This document shows positions 48,504 to 56,613 of a stretch of DNA of 64,000 nucleotides, in pieces. The DNA comes from Cupriavidus necator (GTDB taxonomy: Bacteria > Pseudomonadota > Gammaproteobacteria > Burkholderiales > Burkholderiaceae). Below the pieces are notes generated by a model. It did not search any database and was not told the DNA's origin. It worked only from the letters and a program-made list of their open reading frames with translations. Position 1 is the first letter of the stretch. The number at the start of each line of letters is the position of its first letter. Both the position numbers and the translations under genes were made by a program. Location of the stretch: the NCBI GenBank assembly GCA_022041995.1, contig CP074390.1:1116001-1180000 (forward strand), read 5' to 3'.

Positions 48504-50174
48504 TTACAGCTCTTCCTTGATCGGGAGCACGCGCAGCACACCGATGCCCAGATGCTGCAGCGGACCCATGCCGGGTTCGCTGTCGTAGACCATGAGCTGC
48601 CCCTTCTCGCGCGTGGTCCAGGTCAGGCGCCGGTTGCCGCCGTCGCCATCGGCCTGCATCCCGACACGGTAGGCCATGTCGAGCAGCCCGTTCTCGGTGG
48701 ACTTGATCATGCGCTCGGCCAGCGCCGGGCTGTCCAGCACGATGCCCATCTCGGTATTGAGCTTGGCCGAGCGCGGGTCCATGTTGAGCGAGCCGATGAA
48801 TACCAGGCGCCGGTCGACGATGTAGTTCTTGGCATGCAGGCTGGCGCGGCTGGACGATAGCCATGAGCGCGAACCGCGCGCGGCCTTGCCGCTGCTTGCC
48901 AGTTCGGCATAGGCGCTGGGCTTGAGCTCATACAGCTCGACGCCCGCGGCCACCAGCGCCAGCCGGTGCGGCGCATAGCCGGCATGCACCGGGCTGACAT
49001 CGGTGGCGGCAAACGAGTTGGTCAGGATGCGCACGCGGATGCCGCGCTTTGCCAGGGCGATCAGCCAGGCCTCGCCGTCGTCGTCCGGCACGAAGTACGG
49101 CGAGGTCAGCAGCACTTCCTTCTGCGCGCCGTTGATCATTTTCTCGAGACGGGCGGTGGCGTGCCCGGGATCGTCGTCGGTCTGGTGCGTGATCTTGGCG
49201 GCCTTGTCGGAGACCACGACAGCCTTGCCGCTGTAAGCAGGCATATGGCCGCTCTCGATGCTCTTGGCCAGGCCCGACTCCAGCAATTCCTTCACGTAGG
49301 GGCTGGCGACCGCCTGGTCGCCGCGAGCTTCCAGACCCTTGCGCAGGCTGCGCATCTCAACCGGCGCTTCCTTGCCTGCGGGGATCAGCGCCACCACCGG
49401 ATATGAGGACGGGTCGTTCCAGTATTCGTCGAATACGGCCGACACCTGCGGCACCGCCGGTCCGGCAATCAGCACATCGAGGTCGCTGAAGTCCATGTCG
49501 GTGCGCGCGGAGAAGTAGGCATCGCCAACATTGCGCCCGCCCACCAGGGACATCTGGTTGTCCACCGTCATCGACTTGTTGTGCATGCGCCGGTCCAGCC
49601 GCTTGAAGCCGGCCAGCATTTCCAGCCAGCGCACGCTGCGGTTGGCAAAGGGATTGAACAGGCGCACCTCGATATTGGGATGCGAATCGATGGCCGACAG
49701 AATCTGGTCCATGCCGCCGGTATGCAGGTCGTCGAGCAGCATGCGCACGCGCACGCCGCGGTCGGCCGCGTTGATGATGTCGCCCAGCACGGCGGCGCCG
49801 GTGCCGGTGGTTTCGAAGATATAGGTCTGCAGGTCAAGGCTGCGCTGCGCCGCACGCGCCATCGCCAGCCGCGCAGCGAGCGCGTCGGGCCCGGATGACA
49901 GCGGATAGAACAGCGACTCGCCGGGGCGCTGCGCCAGGCGCGGCGCCAGCACCTTGCCCAGCGGGGTATCGGTGGTACTGGCCGGGGCGTTAGAGGGGGT
50001 GCGCTGCGCCGAGGCCGGCAGGCTGGCGCACCCTGCCAGCACCCCGGCCGCCAGCACGGAGCCCAGCATCACCGCCGTCAGCCGGCGCAGGCCCCGGCGG
50101 CGGCTGGCGCCCGCATGCCCCGCGGCACCGCGTGGCCGGGTAGCGAACGGGACATGGCAGAGCGTCTGGAACAT
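48504..50174 (-). CDS. Phospholipase D/cardiolipin synthase-like lipoprotein
   Basis: A 556-residue phospholipase D superfamily protein with two HKD active-site motifs: HNKSMTVDNQMSLVGGRN near residue 200 and HAKNYIVDRRLVFIGSLN near 445. The N-terminus carries a basic stretch, a hydrophobic segment and a lipobox (GVLAGCASLP), so it is probably a membrane-anchored lipoprotein; the signal starts late (about residue 30), and an internal start nearer VMLGSVLAAG is possible. Such proteins may make cardiolipin or hydrolyse phospholipids; the true reaction is not clear. It is a single gene with a 616-bp upstream gap before the TonB receptor. Confidence 0.88.
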   Translation of the reverse strand: MFQTLCHVPFATRPRGAAGHAGASRRRGLRRLTAVMLGSVLAAGVLAGCASLPASAQRTPSNAPASTTDTPLGKVLAPRLAQRPGESLFYPLSSGPDALAARLAMARAAQRSLDLQTYIFETTGTGAAVLGDIINAADRGVRVRMLLDDLHTGGMDQILSAIDSHPNIEVRLFNPFANRSVRWLEMLAGFKRLDRRMHNKSMTVDNQMSLVGGRNVGDAYFSARTDMDFSDLDVLIAGPAVPQVSAVFDEYWNDPSSYPVVALIPAGKEAPVEMRSLRKGLEARGDQAVASPYVKELLESGLAKSIESGHMPAYSGKAVVVSDKAAKITHQTDDDPGHATARLEKMINGAQKEVLLTSPYFVPDDDGEAWLIALAKRGIRVRILTNSFAATDVSPVHAGYAPHRLALVAAGVELYELKPSAYAELASSGKAARGSRSWLSSSRASLHAKNYIVDRRLVFIGSLNMDPRSAKLNTEMGIVLDSPALAERMIKSTENGLLDMAYRVGMQADGDGGNRRLTWTTREKGQLMVYDSEPGMGPLQHLGIGVLRVLPIKEEL

Positions 50175-50722
50175 CCGTGAGGTCCCCCTGCGGCGGGATG
50201 GGATAGGGCTGGCTCCGCGCGCCGGCCGGCGTGCAGCGCCTGCTACCTCGCACGATATACCGCGCGCCGTGGCCGCGGCAGCGGTGCCCTTCCTGTTCCG
50301 CGCCGGGTGTTTGTCCTACACCTCACACAAAGGCAGCGCGCCACGCGCCTGATACGGCACATCTAGCGGCGCACGGCCCCGCGCAGCGGCTTTCCCTGCA
50401 CAGCGATTTCTCTTATGTTGCCGCCCAATATATCGGCCGGTAGAACCGGGAGGAGGCCAGGTGAACTGGAAGCTGGGTCGCTTCCAGACCGCGGCCGAGC
50501 TGGACGCGGCGGTGTCGGACCGCCCGGTGCAGCAGCCTCCTCCTTGGTTCGCAGGTCAATCCGGACACGAATGTTCGACATGGCCATGGCAGGCTCCAGC
50601 AATCGATAGGGGAGTCAGGGAGGCGCGAACCGGCTACGCCAGCCAACGTTGTTTCCACCGCAACACCCCCTCCCCCCCACCTTGACCCCCGCAACGAGCG
50701 TAGGCATCATTCAGTCTTTTCT
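50175..50722. other. Long gap between the PLD gene and the Fur-controlled receptor
   Basis: Only short open frames without family features lie here (for example one starting at 50461), and I do not support any as a gene. The stretch holds the divergent PLD promoter on its left. Base composition turns AT-rich only near 50700, at the receptor promoter. Confidence 0.4.
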
Positions 50723-50745
50723 CAAATGCGAATTATTCGCATTTG
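50723..50745 (+). promoter_or_regulatory. Fur box upstream of the TonB receptor
   Basis: Arms CAAATGCGAA and TTCGCATTTG separated by TTA, a perfect inverted repeat matching the AATGCGAATxATTCGCATT form of Fur sites seen before iron-uptake genes. It ends 45 bp before the receptor start, so iron-bound Fur would block the promoter. Confidence 0.8.
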
Positions 50746-50790
50746 TATTTACATTCAAATACAGGCCCGCCTGTCTCCTGCTGTCGCCTT

Positions 50791-52953
50791 ATGAACCGCC
50801 AAGTCATTCGCGCCGCGCGCCTGCGCGCACCCCAAACTCGCCATTTCGCCGTGCTGGCGCGACTGGCCGTCCTGGCTGGCTTTCCGACAACCGCCGCGCT
50901 GGCGCAGCAAGCCGCGGCGCCGGCGGATGCGCAGCCGCTGCCCGCGGTGACCGTCAGCGCCTCGGCAGTCGACGATTCCGGCCTGCAGCTTGAGAAAAAG
51001 GCCAGCACCGGCGCGCTGGGCGCGCGCGCGCAGCTCGACACCCCGTACTCGACCACCATCGTCACCGCCGAAGACCTGGCCGACCGCCAGGTGGCCAAGC
51101 TGGGCGATGTGTTTGCGATGGATGCGTCGGTCAGCGACAACGGCAACGGCTACAACAGCTGGTCCAGCTACCTGAGCGTGCGCGGCCTGCAGATCGACTG
51201 GCAGAACGGCTTCAAGATCAACGGGCTGCCGTTCATCGCCTACGGCATCACGCTGCCGTACGAGCACATGGAGCAGGTGGAACTGCTCAAGGGCCTGCCG
51301 GGCTTCATGTACGGCTTCGCCACCCCGGGTGGCATCGTCAACTACGTCACCAAGAAGCCGACCGACACCTTCACCGCCTCGTTCGAACTGGGTTACCGCG
51401 CCGCCAATGTCTGGAGCGAGCACGTCGACCTGGGCGGGCGCGCCGGCCCGGACAACATGTTCGGCTACCGCCTGAACGTGACGCATGAGGAAGGCACGCC
51501 CTACAACGCGCGCAGTATCAAGCGCGACAGCGTCTCGCTGGGCCTGGATGCGCACCTGACCAAGGACCTGATCTGGACCTTCGACTCGCTCTACCAGGAC
51601 CGCCGCGCCACTGGCCAGATGCCGTCGTTCAGCCTGTGGAGCTACGGCGACACGGCCCTGCCGGCCGCGGTGTCCGGCCGCATCCGCAACTTCGCCGGTG
51701 CCGACCAGCACCTGAACACCAACCTGCAGCTGTACAGCACCGGCCTGCGCTACCAGATCAATCCCGACTGGGCGGTCAGCACCAGCTACAGCTTCACCAA
51801 GGTCAACCGCGACCGCAACGAAAGCACCTACAACCTGCTGAACCAGGCCGGCGACTACAGCGACCAGCGCTACGACACCGCGCAGAACCAGCAGGTGGGG
51901 CAATGGCAGGCGATGCTGGAAGGCAAGTTCCGCACCGGGCCGTTCGGGCACCAGCTGGTGGCCGGCCTGTCATGGCAGAAGCAGATCGACCGCTATGACA
52001 ACAACGGCTTCGGCGCCGTCATCGGCACCGGCAACATCTTCGAGCCCAACACCAACACGTACTACAGCTCGACCGCCTTCAACAAGGTGCGCAATAGCGA
52101 CATTACGCAGAAGTCGGTGTTCGCCAGCGACACCGTGCAGCTGAGCGAGCGCTGGTCGGCGCTGGCCGGCCTGCGCGTGACCAACTTCGAGCAGAACGGT
52201 TACGTGCCGGTGACCTCCAGCTACAGCAAGAACGGCGTGGTCACGCCCACGCTGGCGCTGATGTTCAAGCCGGTGCCCACGGCCACGGTCTACGCCAGCT
52301 ACGTGGAAGCGCTGGAGCCTGGCTCGATCGTGCCGGATGGCTACACCAACGCACGCCAGCTGCTCAGCCCGATCCGCAGCAAGCAGTATGAAATCGGCGT
52401 CAAGGCCGACCAGGCCGCCTGGAGCGCCACTGCCGCCGCCTTCCGCATCGAGCGCGGCGCCGAGTACGACAGCATCAACGGCGGCGTGCCGACGCGCCAG
52501 CAGGACGGCACCTCGATCTACCAGGGGCTGGAGCTGGCCGGCGTGTACCGGCTGGGCACGCAGTGGGAATTCGGCGCGAGCGCGATGTACCTGGACTCGT
52601 ACTACGACAAGGGCATGGCCAACAACGGCAAGCGCGTCGCCGGTGCGCCGGACCTGGTGCTGGCGGGACGCATCAGCTACCGCATGCCGTTCGTGCCGGG
52701 TCTGCGCCTTGGTGTCGATGGCAAGTACACCGGCAATACCAAGCTGAACGCGGGCAATACGCTGGAGGCCGGCGGCTACACGGTGTTCAATCTCGGCGCG
52801 AGCTACAACACCCGCGTCGCCGGCAAGGACCTGACGCTGCGCGCCGCGCTGAACAACGTGACCAACAAGCGCTACTGGGGCTTCCAGTATGAGAACTACA
52901 TCCAGCCTGCGGATCCGCGCAGCGTGAGCCTGACGGCGAGGATTGCATATTGA
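50791..52953 (+). CDS. TonB-dependent siderophore receptor
   Basis: A 720-residue outer-membrane ferric-siderophore receptor of the FhuE/FoxA type. A signal peptide (LARLAVLAGFPTTAALAQ region) is followed by a plug domain with a TonB-box-like LPAVTVSASA, then STTIVTAEDLADRQVAKLGD, SVRGLQIDWQNGFKINGLPF and VELLKGLPGFMYGFATPGGI. The 22-strand barrel ends VSLTARIAY with terminal aromatic Tyr. The open frame begins in the Fur box; the ATG at 50791 is the sensible start. Expression should be iron-repressed through the adjacent Fur site. No siderophore biosynthesis or FecIR genes lie nearby, so it probably takes up a foreign siderophore. Confidence 0.93.
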   Translation: MNRQVIRAARLRAPQTRHFAVLARLAVLAGFPTTAALAQQAAAPADAQPLPAVTVSASAVDDSGLQLEKKASTGALGARAQLDTPYSTTIVTAEDLADRQVAKLGDVFAMDASVSDNGNGYNSWSSYLSVRGLQIDWQNGFKINGLPFIAYGITLPYEHMEQVELLKGLPGFMYGFATPGGIVNYVTKKPTDTFTASFELGYRAANVWSEHVDLGGRAGPDNMFGYRLNVTHEEGTPYNARSIKRDSVSLGLDAHLTKDLIWTFDSLYQDRRATGQMPSFSLWSYGDTALPAAVSGRIRNFAGADQHLNTNLQLYSTGLRYQINPDWAVSTSYSFTKVNRDRNESTYNLLNQAGDYSDQRYDTAQNQQVGQWQAMLEGKFRTGPFGHQLVAGLSWQKQIDRYDNNGFGAVIGTGNIFEPNTNTYYSSTAFNKVRNSDITQKSVFASDTVQLSERWSALAGLRVTNFEQNGYVPVTSSYSKNGVVTPTLALMFKPVPTATVYASYVEALEPGSIVPDGYTNARQLLSPIRSKQYEIGVKADQAAWSATAAAFRIERGAEYDSINGGVPTRQQDGTSIYQGLELAGVYRLGTQWEFGASAMYLDSYYDKGMANNGKRVAGAPDLVLAGRISYRMPFVPGLRLGVDGKYTGNTKLNAGNTLEAGGYTVFNLGASYNTRVAGKDLTLRAALNNVTNKRYWGFQYENYIQPADPRSVSLTARIAY

Positions 52954-53031
52954 GATCCCGTCGGCGGCGGGGTCGTGGCAAAGAACTGCGCTCTTGGGAG
53001 TGGGGTTCTTTTGATTCTGTGCTGATTTGGT

Positions 53032-53440
53032 GGGGGTGGTTGTGGTACTGGGGGCATTGGCAATGCGGTGGGGTGTCGTGCTTGACTAGCGTGGGCTGTT
53101 TCGCCGGCGCAGCCGGCGAGTCACTTCTTGGCCGAGCGACAAGAAGTAACCAAGAAACGCGTCGCCTGTGCGGCTGGCAATCAATTCCTCGGCGTTGGTG
53201 GTTCCCACGGTGGTGCTTGCCGTTCGATGTGGTTGCCCGTTCGACCCTGCTAACGCCATGTGAGTCAGGGATAGTGCCTGCGCTAACCCACTATTGAACG
53301 ATCCCCATGGAGGGCGTAGGCCGCCTGCTGCCAGCCGCATCGCGGGGACGCCTACGGCTGCTGCGCCGGCTCAAAGTGCCCTGTTGGTTTTTTCTGCGCT
53401 TGCGCGGGGCGCAGCCGAAGGCGTTGATGCGATAAGAGCG
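53032..53440 (+). repeat. Dispersed repeat, copy 3 (left and right modules)
   Basis: Matches copy 1 and copy 2 over the left module and copy 1 over the right module. The hairpin (53120-53144) has arms ACTTCTTGGC and GACAAGAAGT around CGAGC, one mismatch near the loop. It begins about 80 bp after the receptor stop and ends where a GntR fragment starts, so it may have replaced that gene's 5' end. Confidence 0.8.
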
Positions 53441-53453
53441 CGGGTACCGCTCG

Positions 53454-53700
53454 CGTAGATGCGGCAATGCCATCCTCGAAAAACTGATCCGCGAGATGGT
53501 GTCGCTGACCTGCCTGATCATCACGCTGTACGACCGCCCCGGCGCGCCGGCCTGCGCCGAGCATGAGCACCGCCAGCTGATCGACGCCATCGAGCAGCGC
53601 GATGATGGCGCAACACCTGGAACACATCGAAGGCTCGCTCGACCTGAGCGTGCCCGACAGCGGCGCGCCGGACTTCTACAGCATCTTCAGCAAGGGCTGA
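53454..53700 (+). pseudogene. C-terminal remnant of a GntR (FCD) regulator
   Basis: Frame one reads GNAILEKLIREMVSLTCLII, then TLYDRPGAPACAEHEHRQLIDAIEQRDD, the last helices of an FCD-type GntR effector domain. The frame is then lost near 53605; in another frame AMMAQHLEHIEGSLDLSVPD and FYSIFSKG continue to a TGA at 53698, as in the intact family. The DNA-binding domain and most of the effector domain are missing. It starts right after repeat copy 3. This is a dead fragment with both a truncation and an indel. Confidence 0.7.
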
Positions 53701-53804
53701 TGCCCTGCCCTCGCACGTTCCAGGCAGGCATTGCACTCCGCGCCCGGCAGCCTAGACTGGCTGCATAACAATGCCGCGCGCAATGCGCCGCAGGGAGGTG
53801 CGCC

Positions 53805-54224
53805 ATGGCTGCCACTGCCGAACCCGTCACAAGTGCGCGTGCGCCGCTGGCCTTTGAGCGGCTTTACGCGGATGCCGCCGGCGAGTCCCACTTTGCCCCG
53901 CTTTCCGTTGCCATCACGGAGCGCCTGTTCGCGCCGCCGGCGCGCGCCTTCTGGGTGTCGCCGCTGGACGAAGCCGCGCGGCAGGGCTTCCTGCTGGTGC
54001 CGGCCGGCTGGGCGGGCGCACTGCACCCGTCGCCGCTGCGCATGTGGATCTTCGTTCTGGCCGGTGCGATGGAGTTCGAAGCCAGCGACGGCGAACGCCG
54101 GCCGCTATCGGCAGGCAGTGCGCTGCTGCTGGAAGACACCACGGGCAAAGGGCACCTGAGCAAGGTCGTCGGGCCAGCCGATGCCACGCTGGCCGTGGTG
54201 CAATTGCCGGCCCGCGGCGGCTGA
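53805..54224 (+). CDS. Cupin-like small protein
   Basis: A 139-residue protein. The middle region (LRMWIFVLAGAMEFEASDGE, then RRPLSAGSALLLEDTTGKGH) has the beta-barrel rhythm of cupins, including a G.l.f....G and an L.aGs..l.e segment, but the metal histidines are mostly absent, so it is a degenerate cupin at best. It is preceded by a CAGGGAGGTGCGCC ribosome site, supporting the ATG at 53805. No signal or membrane segment. The function is unknown. It stands between the GntR remnant and the frameshifted membrane-protein gene. Confidence 0.65.
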   Translation: MAATAEPVTSARAPLAFERLYADAAGESHFAPLSVAITERLFAPPARAFWVSPLDEAARQGFLLVPAGWAGALHPSPLRMWIFVLAGAMEFEASDGERRPLSAGSALLLEDTTGKGHLSKVVGPADATLAVVQLPARGG

Positions 54225-54278
54225 ATCCGCGGCCCGCCTGGCAACACTGCGGCGACGCAACGCCACACTGGAGACGCC

Positions 54279-54480
54279 CTGAACGCTTCCGATCCAGCGG
54301 CTTCACCCGAGCCAGCGCCGCAAGTGGTGCTCAACGGCTATCGGCAAGGCATCATCACCGCGATCATGGTGCTGCTGGGTTTCGCTGGCGTTCTGGCGCT
54401 TCTGGGGCTTCGAAAGCCCTGGCCACTGGAACCCGCGCGCGCTGGTTCCTTGGTTGGTTCCTTTGCTGGTGCCGCCGCCA
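54279..54480 (+). pseudogene. Frameshifted small membrane protein gene with altered start
   Basis: Translation from a CTG at 54279 (after GGAGACGCC) gives NASDPAASPEPAPQVVLNGY, then RQGIITAIMVLLGF, a cytoplasmic tail and first helix. The frame is lost near 54381, and the -1 frame continues SLAFWRFWGFESPGHWNPRA, which completes the aromatic motif. Downstream the frame runs into the converging DUF427 gene without the expected further helices. So it has a one-base loss, a missing 3' end and perhaps an ATG-to-CTG start. I judge the family by eye. Confidence 0.55.
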
Positions 54481-54501
54481 TGCCGCGCGGCGCGCGATCC
54501 C

Positions 54502-54882
54502 TCAGTTGCCGAGGATCTCGATGCTGCCGACGCGCTCCGGATAGAAGGCCAGGTACGAGCCAATGGCGGCGACCGCGGCGTAAGGCGCTTCATAGCTCCA
54601 CACCGCATTGCGCGAACGCTCGCCGCCTGCGGGAATGGAGAAGTAGCTGCAGTCGCCCTTGTACGGACAGTATGTAGCGTGCGCGGTACGCTCCAGCTGC
54701 GCCATGTCGACATGCGCGCGCGGGATGTACTGCACCGGCGGGTAGGCCGCCTCTTTCAGCGTGAGCGCAGCGTCGCTGTCGGCAATGGTGACGCCGGCCA
54801 CCTTGACCACGACCCTGCCGGCGGTCGGCGTGATGGTGATCGGGTGGTCGGGGCCGGGGATCTTGACGGGCTTGTCGGACAT
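54502..54882 (-). CDS. DUF427 protein
   Basis: A 126-residue protein of the DUF427 family, a compact beta-rich fold. The signature is visible: HPITITPTAGRVVVKVAGVTIADSD, EAAYPPVQYIPRAHVDMAQL, and the highly conserved TYCPYKGDCSYFSI and WSYEAPYAAVAAIGSYLAFYPERV. The family is of unknown function; Cys, Tyr and Lys in CPYKG are its most constant residues. The ATG at 54882 is followed by MSDKPVKIPGPDHP, the usual start. It converges with the frameshifted membrane-protein gene and follows the gamma carbonic anhydrase on the same strand after an 86-bp gap. Confidence 0.92.
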   Translation of the reverse strand: MSDKPVKIPGPDHPITITPTAGRVVVKVAGVTIADSDAALTLKEAAYPPVQYIPRAHVDMAQLERTAHATYCPYKGDCSYFSIPAGGERSRNAVWSYEAPYAAVAAIGSYLAFYPERVGSIEILGN

Positions 54883-54968
54883 GGTCGTCCTCCTGGGGGC
54901 ATCGCCACGGTGGCTGCTGGCATTCTAGGCGCTTGGCGCGCATCCTGCAGGCCACCGTGCCCAGTCAC

Positions 54969-55493
54969 TTAGCCGATCTTTTCCAGCGCTGTCCGGTAAT
55001 ACGCGGCACGCCGGACGTAGTCCTCGGCATTCACGCGCAGGTGCGTCACTTCCTCATCCGTCAGTTCGCGCACAGCCTTGGCGGGCGATCCCAGGATCAG
55101 CGAGCGCGGCGGGAACTGCTTGCCCTCGGTCACCAGCGCGCCGGCGGCCACCAGCGACTCGGCGCCGATCGACGCGTTGTTCAGGACCACGGCCTGGATG
55201 CCGACCAACGCGCCATCGCCCACGGTGCAGCCATGCAGCATGGCCTGGTGCCCCACGGTCACGCCGGCCCCGATCGCCAGCGGACAGCCCGGGTCGGTAT
55301 GCAGCACCGCGCCTTCCTGCACATTGCTGCCGGCGCCAATGGTCACCGGCTCGTTGTCGGCGCGGATCACCGCGCCGGGCCAGACCGAGACGTGTTCGGC
55401 CAGTTCCGCGCGGCCGATGATGGTGGCTTGCGCCGCGACAAAGGCGGTACCGGCGATGGCGGGCGCGAGGTCGCCAAGTTTGTAGAGGGTCAT
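54969..55493 (-). CDS. Gamma carbonic anhydrase-like protein (PaaY/YrdA type)
   Basis: A 174-residue left-handed beta-helix protein. The hexapeptide repeats run from about residue 20 to 125 (AQATIIGRAELAEHVSVWPG, VIRADNEPVTIGAGSNVQEG, VTVGHQAMLHGCTVGDGALV, VLNNASIGAESLVAAGALVT), and the metal histidines are in LHTDPG and VGHQAMLHGC. Related proteins bind zinc or iron; some hydrate CO2, others hydrolyse acyl-CoA (PaaY). It lies upstream of DUF427 and downstream of the TTT receptor, all on the minus strand (52-bp gap), and may share their transcript. The start MTLYKLGDLAPAI is standard. Confidence 0.92.
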   Translation of the reverse strand: MTLYKLGDLAPAIAGTAFVAAQATIIGRAELAEHVSVWPGAVIRADNEPVTIGAGSNVQEGAVLHTDPGCPLAIGAGVTVGHQAMLHGCTVGDGALVGIQAVVLNNASIGAESLVAAGALVTEGKQFPPRSLILGSPAKAVRELTDEEVTHLRVNAEDYVRRAAYYRTALEKIG

Positions 55494-55544
55494 GAATGAG
55501 AGCGTGAGGATGGATCAGGTGTGGTGCCGCAGCGAAGTGGGGCG

Positions 55545-56537
55545 CTATTCGATCTTGACGTTGGCTTTCTTCACCAGCGCGGCGTAGCGTGTGGCCTCGC
55601 TGCGGAAGAAGCTCGCGGCGGCTTCGGGTGTGCCGGGCTCGATCACGGTGGCTTGCTTCTTCATCGCTTCCAGCACTTCAGGCGAGGTGAAGGCCCTGGC
55701 GAATGCGTCATGCACGCGCTTCACCTCTGCCGGCGGCATGCCGGCAGGGCCAACCACGGCAAACCAGCCGGCGACGTTGTAATGGGGCAAGCCTTGTTCG
55801 GCGATGGTGGGGATGTCCGGCGCGGCCGCCGAGCGCTTGTCGCCGCACACGCCGATCGCGCGCAGCGTGCCGGCCTTCAGGTGCGGCGTCACCGCGTTGA
55901 GTGCGACCACGCCCAGCTCAACCTGGCCGGCGATCAGGTCATTCATCATCGGCCCGGTGCCCTTGTACGGCACATGGCGCGCACTCACGCCGGCCTCGTC
56001 CAGGAACATCTCCCCAGCCAGGTGGATGATGGTGCCATTGCCGGACGACCCGTAGTTGTAGCCGTCGGGCCTGGCCTTGAGCAGCGCCACCAGTTCCTTC
56101 ACGTTCCTAGCCGGCACCCTGGGATTCACTACGAGCACCAGCGGCGTGGTGCCGATCACGCTGATCGGGGTGATGTCCTTGATGGCATCGAACGGCATTG
56201 TGCGGAACACGCTCGGGTTGATGACATGGTTGTTCGAGACCAGCCCGAGCGTGCTGCCGTCCGGCTGCGCCTTGACCACGGCCGCGGCCCCGGTGATGCC
56301 GCCGGCGCCGGGCAGGTTCTCGATCACCACCGGCTGGCCGAAGGCCTTGCCCAGCGCGGGTCCGGCCGCGCGCGCGATGGTGTCCACGCCGGAGCCGGCG
56401 CTGATTGGCAGGATCAGTCGCACCGGCTTGCCGGTGCCGCCCTGCGCGAGCGCGCCGATACCCGGCGCCGCCAGCACGGTGGCAACGGTGGCGGCCAGTG
56501 CCAGCCCTGACTTGAGAAGGATGCGACGGGGGTGCAT
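55545..56537 (-). CDS. TTT (Bug) family solute receptor
   Basis: A 330-residue orphan TTT receptor, distinct from the 25034/40731 pair. A signal peptide (SGLALAATVATVLAAPGIGALA) precedes GKPVRLILPISAGSGVDTIA. The ligand loop FGQPVVIENLPGAGG and the later NYGSSGNGTIIHLAGEMF are conserved. It lies 76 bp downstream of the CaiB gene in a lyase-CoA transferase-receptor set, so it probably binds the carboxylate that the CoA transferase activates. The start MHPRRILLKSGLALA is unambiguous. Confidence 0.92.
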   Translation of the reverse strand: MHPRRILLKSGLALAATVATVLAAPGIGALAQGGTGKPVRLILPISAGSGVDTIARAAGPALGKAFGQPVVIENLPGAGGITGAAAVVKAQPDGSTLGLVSNNHVINPSVFRTMPFDAIKDITPISVIGTTPLVLVVNPRVPARNVKELVALLKARPDGYNYGSSGNGTIIHLAGEMFLDEAGVSARHVPYKGTGPMMNDLIAGQVELGVVALNAVTPHLKAGTLRAIGVCGDKRSAAAPDIPTIAEQGLPHYNVAGWFAVVGPAGMPPAEVKRVHDAFARAFTSPEVLEAMKKQATVIEPGTPEAAASFFRSEATRYAALVKKANVKIE

Positions 56538-56613
56538 GGGGTTGTCTCCGTATCGTTATCGTAGGATCTTTGCGGACTGCCGCTGTGCCGCGGCATGCAC
56601 GCTGCGTTGCGGC

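Noticed and set aside
50363-50685. Short open frames in the gap before the TonB receptor
   Set aside because: No family similarity, no consistent ribosome site, and composition typical of random GC-rich frames.
54324-54677. An intact + strand gene of 117 codons opposite DUF427
   Set aside because: Its first part belongs to the frameshifted membrane protein; its second part is antisense to DUF427.
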